Shown here piece after piece: positions 49,401 to 61,400 of a DNA stretch of 64,000 nucleotides. Numbering within the stretch: the first letter of the stretch is position 1; every line of letters begins with the position of its first letter. This DNA is from Apus apus (Eukaryota > Chordata > Aves > Apodiformes > Apodidae), in contig NC_067291.1 of assembly GCF_020740795.1 (NCBI RefSeq), forward strand, positions 12,714,780-12,778,779, given 5' to 3'. The notes beneath the pieces were generated by a model. It saw only the letters and a program-made list of their open reading frames with translations, did no database searches and was not told the DNA's origin. The position numbers were made by a program, and so were the translations under genes.

Positions 49401-52400
49401 TTTTGTAATCACTTACTGTGCCTGTGGCAGCAGGCAGATTCCCAAGGCATGTGTCCAGCTATTTGGAAAAGCAGCATCAGGCTCCCGAGAGAATCTGGAG
49501 ATACTTGCAGAGCAGGCTGCTTTTAATAAGTTATTTTTTTTAGAAGTCCTTTTATATAATTGAATTAATAATTTCAATTACTTGAGCATTAAATTAATGT
49601 AAATAATATTCACTTTTGAACATCTTTCAGCATCAGCTGCTAGGCAGGGTGCTGGGGTGATGTGGAATACAGGATAACTGATATCTGAGCTGCTGGAGGG
49701 GTTCCCCTGGGGAGGATGACCAGCCCCACCCCTGCAATGCTTGCCAAGTGCACAACTACAGCAATCTGGGTAGCCTACATGCCGCATGGAAAGAAGAAAA
49801 GGAAAAAAATTGCCTTTCTCCCCCCTCTGAGCAGAGGTTTTCAGCAGGTTCCTCTTCCCTACATTACTTCTTCCTGCAGGACACTCAGTCATGGGGGAGT
49901 GCAGGTTGAGTGCAACTGGAGGCAACTGGTCTGGCAGGAAAAAAACCTATGAAACTTGAGAATATTTACGTGCTTTTCTCTCCCTGGGGTTGACAACCAA
50001 GTTAAGAGCCAGACTCAACCTCTAAGGAGCTAAAAGGGTGCAAGTGTGGTCTGTATGCTATTACACTTGGCCTGCAAGAAGCCCTCTGTTTACATCAGCC
50101 TCCTCCCTGGGGTCAGCTTTGGGGAAAGAAGGGAACATTCTCATAAGGCACTAGACCATAGTAGGTCTGCCAATACAATACACTCTGCAGAGAGGTTTCC
50201 AGTATTTCTAAATGACTCCGTTGTGCCCCACAGAGGCTGTGCCCAGCAGGAGGGATGAAGGGTGGCTCTGTGTATTTAATTGTAACTGCTATTGCAAAGA
50301 CAGATGTGGAACTAGACAGAAAGTCAAAATCCAAGTGTGAACTCCACCACATAAGCACTTCCTGTTCAAGCAGGTCCTAAAAGAACAAAGAAAATCAATA
50401 GCATTCCCAGGAAATACATTAATTTATTATTCCTGGGAAACTCTAGTAGCAAGTTCTGCCCAGTGAGGCTGTTGGCCAGCAGAATTTAATTTTCTTCCTT
50501 ATCTAAAAAAACCAAAATCAGTGGAATACTCTAGAATAGATGTAACATCCCTGGCAGCTCAGCTCAGAGCTAAAGAGCAAGGGCAAAACCAGAAGGGTGG
50601 GTGCTGAAGGTCCCTTAGGAAAGGAAACTGAGAAGACGAAGCTAGAAAGCAGTAAATCTAACTGAAGACCTTTCCTCAGTAAGAGCCACCCCAAAGGTAT
50701 TGCAATGATTCTTCTCAGCTTCCCTGGGGGCAATTTCAAAGCTTTCAGTCAGTGCTTTAGAGATTTTTTTCCAAAACAAATGATGCAAAACATTTTACCT
50801 GCCAGAAATCAGAGTCAGGATCGGTCTTTTGTCCTTGGCTGAGGCTGGGGTGGTTTTAACACCATTATCAATGATCATTCCAGCCTAAAAGAAGAGAGAA
50901 ATGCAGGATTATAATAGATGTAGATATTCTATAATTGTTTCAATCTCCAGGCTCTGCTTCCAGTTGTTCTAAGCCCAAGTCACTTACAAGATCCTAATAA
51001 CTGCTTCTGGTAGTAGCACATGAAACAGAGGGTTGCCAACCTATCCAGACTTGCATATACCCCCAAAAACTGCTACGTCTCTTGCAAATGCATGTATGCC
51101 CACAGACATCAACACCCTACTGCAGCTGAAGGCACACAGTAAAACTAACACACAAGCCCACAACACAGCATGTGAGGGGTAAATAAATAAAGAGAAGGTG
51201 AGTAGACACAGCGGCCTGTATTTATCCCTCTAGAAGTTAATTGCTAACATTGGCAGTTGAGGTCTGTAATTAGATGAGCTGCCAATAGATGCTCCTGGAG
51301 GCACTATTTTAGGAGTGCAGAAGCAGAGGAGCAGCATGAGCAGAAGAAAGAGCCTCTTCGAATGCCCAAGAGCCAAGTGAAGCTGGTGCTGGCTGACTCC
51401 GCGTGCTCCCACGCCAGCACGCAAGCTGCTTTATCTGCAGACACAAACAAGCTCACAGTAACTTTTAGTGAAACAGAAAGCACAGGCATTAATAGCTTGC
51501 GGATCCAAAGAGCTGGAGTGAGAACACGGTGGGGTTGTGAGGGCAGCGTTCCCGTTGGTGCAGACTTACCCGGTAGTTGGAATGCGCGCGGTTGTTGGAG
51601 AATTTCCCCATGGGCACGTGCTCCGAGTAGCCAGGAGAGTACATGCCTGCCGAGGGCCCTGTTGGCACATGGTGCAGAACAAACCAAAAGCCTGTTTCCT
51701 GACAAAAAGAAGGAACATCTGAGCCTTTGCTTGAACTTAATTCTGGTCTACATTAGCCTGAGTATTTACCAGGAAAGCCACAAGCGGCGAGCCAGAAGAT
51801 TTCAGGGCAAATCACAGCTAGCAGCAGCGACCTGTATAACTGTCTGCAGCAAAGAGTTTCACACACATATACTTTCACATGCACACTCCCAACCAGCACC
51901 TTCAAGGTGTCTTAATTTAAGCTCTGACATCTATATTGAAGCTATAAGTGAGACTTTCGAAATCCTTAACACACGCACACACAGCCTGATGTCCTGTCAC
52001 TGCTCGCACGCACCTAAAAAATCAGATCATTTTCATTTAGTTGCCCAAAAACCTATCTAGAAGGCTGAATCTAGGTACTTAGATTTGGAAGTTTTGTATT
52101 AGACTTGGTTTGCCAAAAGGGTCCTGATGTGACCAATAACTTCTGCAGAATTGGTGCTGATGGAAGTTTCAGAGCACCATTACTGTACTGCAACCAACAG
52201 AATCATTGCCAATGACTTCACTGGGACTCCACAGTCACATTTATTTAATTTTTTCAGGCTACACAGTGTGCAAAGGCTGAGAATTTTTGTTAAAGCCACC
52301 CAGCTCTAGAAACAGCAAGTGACAAGTGTGATGCAAAAGGAAAAGCATAACTTTGTATTTGCAGCACTAGGCCCATTAGTATATATCTTGATCTAGCAGC

Positions 52401-55400
52401 TTCAAAAATGCCTGAGTAACAGAAGCAGGTTTTATTTGAGCAAGAGCCTCAGCCTTGCAGGGCTGTAACCAGTCTGAGTTGTTACCAAATAAGAAACTTC
52501 TGCACTCACTTCGGATCCCGCAGCTGCACAGTTTATAAGGTTGTTGTGTGGGTTGGCTATCCAAAAGGTGGATACGGCGCTGCAGGTCAGGAAAACAAAG
52601 AATAACATGAAAATGACACTTTGAGCACACACCAGAGTCACCAATCAACTCCCTCCAGTACAGGCAGGGCTGATAACTCCCCAGATAAGGGGTCCTGCCC
52701 AGGGGGCCAAGGGAATGCAGTTTTTTTCTTTCTCTTCTCATGCCACATTTGTCCTCTGTGGTTTGACAGAGAGCATGGCCTTATCTTTTAAAACCCTGAG
52801 TATTAAATGAGGAATTTCTACTGCAATTCCAAGCCTGCTATGAAGCTGTCAGATGTCAATCATGTTTTATGATAAGGTAAATATACTGTTGCACAAGTCA
52901 CAGAAAAGAACTTTGGCCCCGGATAAGCCCTCAGGTTCATTAGAGACTCACTTAATCAGGGGACCCAATGAATTGCCTCTTAAGAGCTTTCCAAGTGTAC
53001 CCCAGTACCTGCTTTTTCCAAGACTGGCTGTGATTCATTAACTTTATTTGCTCCCACCCTCCTATGCATTTCTTTTGGGACAAAAGGACTCCATTTGTCT
53101 AATGCACATAAAAGACTCTTAATTGAAAGATTCCCATCAAGGAGGGAAGATCAATCCATCACTGTCCATCCTGTGACATCCAGCATTCATTAATCAGCAG
53201 GCACATGAACTTTGGGAAGAAAACATCCAGCACTTAGAACCTGCATTCTGGCTCCCTGAATTTGCTGTGTGAGACTTGTGTTCCTGCAGGGGATGGACCT
53301 AGGTAACCCTTGTGTCTATTTTACTTTTGCTGTGAGAGACTCCACAGGGGCTTTAGGCCAACTGATTTTCCTGGCCTAAGAAGCAGTTCCGTTTGTGTGA
53401 CTTTATCATCAAACCACAGCAAAACGCTCCAATTTTGGACATGGGACTGGCCTAGAAAGAGTTTGAGATTATTTATAGACTACCTCCTGCTGTGGAGGCA
53501 AGGCCAAGGCCACTGTATTTCCACAGTGACCTGTCTTTCAGCTCAATCCTGCTCCTCAAAGCCAGGTGGATGGGGCAGGTTACTGTGTCATTTGGCATTA
53601 GCCTATTGTCTGAATTCTTGGCAGCAGCTGCCTGCCTGCTTCTTCCAAGCCAGTGCAGCTGCAGCCAGTGCTTGTCCCTCATCCCTGCACTGGTGCCTTG
53701 GCCACTGCCCCAGGGGTAGCACTAGTGCACTCAGGCTGGACGAGCCCAGTGCAAAACAAGTTATTTTTCTAATCAGAACTTGAATTATTTTATAAAGGAT
53801 GTCATCATGATCAAAGAACTCTAGGACCTTTTCATTAGAACTCAGCCTACCTAGCACTTTTTCATGTAACAGTGTTCAAAATGACACAAAATATGTCCCT
53901 CTGACTATTAAATGGATTATCAGTGGAAAATGAGCAGAATGGCTGATTAACTCTTATTTTGTGAATGGAGATATTAAGTGCAATTTATAAACAAACACAG
54001 ATGTGAAAAAGAGCATTGCATGAATCCATCTCTTTCTCTTGCCAAAGAAAAAGCTAAAAATATATTTCTTTGGACAAAACCCCAGTTTTTTCTGAGGACA
54101 GAATGGGTGATACCGACACATTCTCAGCAGACTGAGAGTATTTCCAAGTAAAAGAAAATCTCTGAAGATTTTTAGCTGTTAGGCATCAATCAGCATCTAA
54201 CTCTCTCAATTTCAGGATGCAAGTCTGGCTTCAGAGACTTTCTCATTCACTTTTTGTGGGTCAGAAGTTTAGCTTGCTTTAACTGTAGAATTTCCCCCCC
54301 TCCATCTGCAGTAGAATAAAATCCTGGAGAAAAATATGGACTGTGGATCTAAGCGTTCCTGTCTCCCAGCAGCTTCCACACAGCAGCAACACTCTGGGGG
54401 CTCTTCACTGTGGAAGACCTCCCATTCTGTTGCACAGGGGTCTTGTCCTCAAGATGATCCACCATCAATTTTAAATTCTAAAAGGCAAGCTTGACATCCA
54501 GCTTTTAATGGAAAACACTCTGAAAACAACATGGTTCCACAGATCCTCTCCAGGCCACTTGCTATACTCCCTGAACTGCAGCTGGGGATCTGCTTACCTA
54601 GGTGCTAAGCACAGAGGTTTTACTTTTAGAGTTTAGCACTCTCTGAAGAAGGGTTGGGGGGATAGGGGGAAAAAACACCAAAACTAATTAGCTGCCTGAT
54701 ATGCATACAAATGAGTATGTTCCCTGAGCAGCCACTAATTAGCAATAAAATAATATTCCCAGGTTATGCACCTTGATTTTCGGGCAGAAAAACAGCTGGA
54801 AAATAATGGAAAGAAGGGCTAGAATGCCTTCAGGAACTCAGTGAGTTCATACCCTGCCTTATGACAGGGTCAACTACAACTACAGTATTCGTGATTGGCC
54901 TTTCTCTAACTTGGGCTTAAACATTACTGCTAGCGAAAAGCCCATTAATTTCTCTAAGAAAAAATTCTAATGCTTAACTGTGTGGCCAAGATTCCATATT
55001 TCACCTGATTTTGTTTTTTTGTTCTACAAAGCAAGAGAACTGCAAAAAGAACTTGTAAAATCCCTTCTTCTTGCAAAGGCTTCTATAATGCTCATCTAAA
55101 CCTCAGCTGGCATATCTGCAAGGACACTTAGAGGAAAGGATCTTGCAAAAAGGGAGATGAAAGGTAGTCAGTATTTTTCAAGCTTAATACAGTGTTTGTG
55201 GCAAATAGAATTGAGAAGTTCTCATGGCAACTTTTTCATGGGCTCATGTAAACAGACTATTAGAGATCCAATGGGTGTTTACAGTCTTTGATCTTTTATT
55301 GTCAAGTTCCAATGCTGTGCTAAACTGTGTTTATTATATCATTTTGGTTTCACTCCACAGTTGAGGCACACTGTGCCAAGCAAATGCCAGTGCTCTATCA

Positions 55401-58400
55401 CTAAACAGTATCTGTTCTTTGTAAATAATGACTTTGGAATTAATGGGAGTATTTTCAAAATCAGCTGCCATTTGACATGAGCACTAATGTCCCAGCACTA
55501 ATGAGCCCAGCCCATTCTGAAGTCCACAACTTTTTGCTGAGCCATTGGGATCAAGACTCCATAAGGCACACGGCGTCACTGTGCACTTTGAAAGAGAGAT
55601 TTTCTATATCTAAGGTAAGAACCATCTAAACTGACTTTATGTTGAAAATATAAATTACACCCTAGGTGTGTAGGCATCTGAACAGCACAAAGATAAAGAT
55701 CCCAAGGACACTGGTCTCCCAAACTTTGGGGCATGCAGCCCGAACCACTACAAGTAACCTTATAGTCTTATACGTGGAATGCTACGGCTAAGTCCTGCGA
55801 AGAACAGATGGAAGAAAAAGAAGGTTTCCACTCACCTACAGTCCTGCCTGGGTTTAGGGATGTACCCTGGGTAAGCCCCCTCTGTGATCAACTTGCACAT
55901 CCTGCTGTCCCGGTCGGAGGGGAGCAGCGTGCTGGGTTTAACAAGCAGTCCAAGGCAGTGATCAAACGTGTTGCGCTCTTCTGGGCCATCCTCTGTGAAG
56001 AAGCAATGGCCCAGTGCATCATAACCCACCACATCCTTCACCTGCATGCATAAAACAAAAGCCAGTGTTCAGGTTTCATGCTTCAGCCACTGCATAATAA
56101 TAAGAAATTCCATAGCAATGGCACATAGGAACCTCAGTACCCTCCTGAACTCAGGGTGTGTAAGCAAAAACAAAAGCAAGGTCACTCTCTGCTCTTTAGA
56201 CCTTATAGTCTAAGCAAAATTCCAACACTTAAATTTAATTAGAAATTGTCATCACCTAGGAAATGCTCATTCCACTCTTTTGTCTGCCTGTGAAATCAGA
56301 CACTGTCTTAGCATGAGGCTGGAAAAAACACAAGGTGGGGGATGAATGGAGGATGTTAGATGTTCAAATCACATCTGGGCTCATTCATCTTCACATGAAG
56401 TTACATGAGCAGCTACATAAAATGCATCTGAAAAATGCAGCTGAGCTGAAAAAATATTTTTCCAGACTATCAGAGAGGCAGCAAGTTGTTTTCCAGACAG
56501 GCTGGCTTGTTTTAGGTTTGACCTGATTCTTTTTTCCAAGTTGTTGACAGGAGCTTTACTTGACCCTGAGACAAATCAGCTGGTGTTAATCAGTACTGTT
56601 CTGGTTTTGGTTTGAATGTTGTTAACTTTGGGACACCTTTGTGTTGGACAGAACAATACCCATCACCCCACTGAAAGATCTGAGAAAACAATTTCAGGAG
56701 TAGATATGTGAATTCAAAGCCTAAGGCTAGGACTGGCTGGAAAACAACAGTCCTAGGACACACCATGTCCAGCAAATCCATTGTTAGTTGATATGTCTGG
56801 GATATGGAAAATTAATTTCAGGGCTCCATTGGGCAGGTGAAGTGCTGGCTTTCCTGGGTTCTTTCCTTGCTCTTCCCATCAACCATCACCAATCAATCAC
56901 CTTGGACTTCAGGAACCCTCGTGGCAAAGGTTAGCCTGACATCCCACAAATTCTTCTGATGAAACAGAAGTTGCCAAAGGACAAAATACAATATTAAGCT
57001 GGATATAAACCCCATTATTTATGGTGTCATTGAGAGATCTGGGTGCTCAAGCACCTCAATTAGTTTTGTAAACAGGTCTGAGACTCCTCTGCCATCTCCA
57101 TGTCTCATTTTCAAGGCAAGGAGAATCAGTTTCAAATAAAAACGCAGGACTAGTGTTGAAATGATTACAAATATGTTTTCATATAAGAAAGAACACTTTG
57201 CTTGCCAAATCTATTACAAGCTTACATCCGCACACACATCTATTATGTATCATCCATGCTCCAGTGTAAATACTCAAATCTCTGAACACCAGTCATCACA
57301 ATAAATTAAACACAGCTAAAATGACCTGGTGCATTCCTTCAAGCTACCTCACTGAAATTTGCTGCTGACTTCCCTGATCAGACGACAGCTTTTGCAAGAT
57401 TCTTTATTTAGGTATAAAACGTATGTACTGGACTGAACTGTCTCATCTTGGAAGAATGACATGTGCCAGCCTTGAAGTGGCAAAGAACATTTCAGGAGAT
57501 TAGGCTACCTTCAGAAAACATTTTCTGACATGTAGAGGAAGTCTTTTAACCACAGAGATGTCAGAATTGCACAGAAACTGCCACCACTATTAGCTTTCTC
57601 TCACACAAGATGAATACTGGAAAGAAACATAAGTAACGGTGCTGTGGCCTTTTGATGGTGGAAACAGTTTCCTAAGAGAAACGTTAGCCATTTTGTGTGA
57701 CCATTTATCTTTTCAGGCAGCACAGCACTGCACCAGGACTGGGATCTGAGAACTTACAGTGACCAGCCTTTAGCTGGGGCAAAGCCCACCTTTGTGCATG
57801 GGGAGCACCATGGCAGGGGAACACACCTCCCGGTAGGTGAGAGAGGAGTGGCACAGAGAGAGGGGCTGCATGCTGGCAGGGGGCTCAGAGCAAACATCCC
57901 TCCTCCTAACTCATCCCTGAAAAGTCACAGAACAACATGGAGTTATCAGCCAGGGATCTGGTCCCTGATGTGTTTGTCACCCTCTGTTTGATTAATTGCT
58001 TTCCCCACATCTCCTCTCTTGCTCATGTCGCAAGCCCAGCACTGGAATGCCTGGATAGCAAATGAGATGCTTGTTCCAAAACCACTTTTTCAATTGATTT
58101 AATTTTTTATTTGATTAAAACATTCCTAATAGTCCATAATGTTGCTTTAACTATGAGTAATTTGTGGCCAGATAATGCCATAATGGTAAAACAATTGCTG
58201 TGTAGTACACAATAGCTGGATTAGTAAAAGCAGATACCACTGAAACAGCTATGGCACAACCTCTTATTCCATGAACTACAGGTCTGCCCTGGATTCTGCC
58301 AAACAGTTTATTGACCTCCAGTTAATTTCCCTCCCCAATGGCTGTTTCTATTTTAGCTTGCACACTGGGATCCAGTAGAGAGAGCGGGAATCAGAGCAAA

Positions 58401-61400
58401 GTTTCAACCCTGGCATTGCAGTGGCGTAACTAGGTGGGTTTTATGGCCAATATATTAAAGAAAACATTGGGTAATGTTTGCATTTTCAAACAATAATTAT
58501 CGTGAGAAAAGAATTTCTACAGATTTGTTTCCAGAAGGACCCTCTTTGCCTCCTAGTGAATATGAATTTGTAGACAAGTGCAGAATAGCCCTTCACTGGA
58601 GGTGAGCTAATGCTGAGATAGTGACTTTGAGCACACTGTATAGACCCACAGAAAAGCATTTCTGTCATCAGGAATGACTGGACACTATTTTCTCCTAGTG
58701 CTTTCAGTATGAATATCTCTGAAGTGACATGGGAAAAGCAATAGCAAAACAAGTAGGGAAGCCTTTATGTAAATTACCAGCCTGCTTTAATAACAGTTAA
58801 AAATAACTGATGGCTGTCTCTCATTTGTTAAAGCATTTGCACAGGTACTCAACCACCATCATGCAATCAGACCTTCTGAAATCAATGCCTTAATGTTCAG
58901 GACATCATTAAGTGCTGTGCTTTGCTGAGGTTTAATAGCCCAGCTAGATTTTTTGTGTGGCTGTTTCCAAAGAGTGGTTTGTGCACATCATCCAGGCAAA
59001 TCTCCTCTCAGAAGTGTGCTTTGGATTGACTTGATCTCAGAGGGAATGAATGTTACCTGGGGAAAGACAGAGCTCATCACTGTTTGCACAAATGATGTTC
59101 ATGCATGTAGGAACAGGTAGTGTTGCCCAAGAAAGAAGACAACAGGCAACTAGGAAATGTATAGAGTAACCATTGTAAGCATCAGAGACCCATGTGGGTG
59201 TCTGAATATATCTGAGGCAGAAGGAAGAGTAAAGGAAGGAAAACAGAGTTGGAAAGCAGATGAGGAGATTGTGGTGGGATCACCTGATGAATCAAGGCAT
59301 AGACCTGCTGACTGCAGATGTCTATCACAGAGCAATGAAACAACACTCAAGTGATGCAACCTTTGGAATGTGTCACACCACTGAACAAATAGACTGCTTT
59401 ATGTCACTGAGGCTTTCTTTTCAGCTGTCAGCAAAAATTATATGGTCAAAATGAAAAATAAGTTGAAGTATTGAGTAGAGTTTAGTATTCACACATTTCA
59501 ATAAACGGTTATCAACAGGGATTAAATTCTTGATGAAAGTTTCAGATTTTATGTCCGAAATTCTAAGATTTCTCCTGGGTGCCTTGTCCTGGAGGCAAAG
59601 CACAGTCACTCAGGGAATTGTGGCTGGTGAGTAACAGTAAGAGAATTAAGCTGCTTTCATCAGCCTGCCTACATTTCATCATGCCACCTTGGCTGGAAAA
59701 GCCTGAGCGTATGGATCCCTATGTCATGGGTCCCCAAGGCACAGTTGTCACTTGGAGAAAGCACCAGAGAGAGAACTATTTCCAAATGCTCTGTAGAAAC
59801 CCATCTGTCTGACCAACACAAAAAAATGCCAGGCCCTGAGTATGTGGCCCTGAGATGAAGATCAGAAATTAGATCCAGAAGCAAGGCTTTAGCTGGTCTG
59901 CAGCTCAGCAACAGCAGAGCAACTTCCATGCAGCCAGAAGATGTGTTTATGGTGCTACTGGTAACAGCTCATGATGGTGGGACAAATGAATCCCACAATG
60001 CTGCCCTTCCACTCTGCACATGAACTGCATTCTGAGCCCCTGGACTGGCTACTTTGAATTGGGAAGATGCCATATGACTCTAAATGCCTTATATAATTTA
60101 TATAGTAGAATGTCTTTTTTTCTTAGGAATCCATATTTTTAGGATTGTGTCATAAACTTAGAAGGATAGAGTTCAAAACCAATCCCTCAGATTCATAAAT
60201 AGCAGATAAAAGCTGCTCTGCTTCTGGAGCTGCAATTTCAATGCCCTCTCTTCAACCTCTGTGCATGTTAATTATGCCTGTGGCTTTCTCCTCCAATCTT
60301 GCCACTTTGAGAGGCTGTAGCCTGCAGACTTGCCAAACAGAAGACTGGAAGATGAAGCCCTCCGTGTGCTGGAGTCAGTAAAGGAGGAAATATTAATCAG
60401 CAAGTAAAGGTCAAAAATAATGTCTTAGCTAGGTGTTGACAGCAAATCATGTTCCCCAAAGAAGTTAAGGAAAACAGATTCTTACAGGCTTCTACTATGA
60501 GATGGTTGGGTGACTTCAGAACAGTGGTATGGATAGGAACCCCTAATGCACAGTGACCATCCAGATGGCAACTGTCAAGGATGTGTCTTAAAATTCTGTT
60601 ATATGTGGTAGCAGGGCTCTTGACTGTACAAGTGCCCCACTTAGGGCTCTGATACACTCTTTTTCTTTTTGGAAAACACTGCAATCTCACTGAATGGGTG
60701 GGAGTCCTTTGCCTACAGAAATCTTGTCATTTTAAGTCTTCGTATTTGAGGTGATACATGGAGAAAAGTTGTCTAGTCAAACCTGATGTTTATTTCACAT
60801 TTTTAGCAACTCTGTTTTTGGGATAGATTTCTGCACATTTCCTGGCTATGGGTAAGAAGAAGCCATCAGAGGTGGGTAAGAGGGAGGGAAGCCTTTTGGG
60901 GCTACATGCCAAGCTCCAGGATGCTCAGTGAGGTAACGATATTTTCCCTTGACATCCTTACCCCAAAGAAGAAGGCACCCCTAAATCTGGGGAGAATATA
61001 AATGTATTCTTACTATCTCTGGTGTGCTGCAACTTGTCTGCCAAGCTTAGGTCATTTTATAGGTTTATCCTAAAGGGTTTCTTGTTTTGGCAGCTCTGAC
61101 AAATCAGAGCTCTGTCAGTGCTTAATGTTGGGAATGGCATTGCAAACACAAACTTTTATTACAAGAAAGATGAAGCACATTTAAACCTTCTGATTATCCT
61201 CTTTAAATATCAAGTTCTCCACCTATAGACAGATCCAACTACTCATTAGAGAAGGGCTGGTCTGCAGACATGGTTGCACACAGACAAAATCTCTGTCTGC
61301 TCTGAGTCACCACAGCCTATAGGGCCACATTTGCCTCCCACTTTTTAATGCAGGTTGAAGTTCAAGGCCAGGTTGGATGGGGCTTGGAGCAACCTGGTCT

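Noticed and set aside
53310-53783. 157-codon plus-strand frame inside a CEMIP intron
   Set aside because: Cys/Leu/Ser-rich, no recognised domain, no promoter or splice context; opposite strand to the gene.
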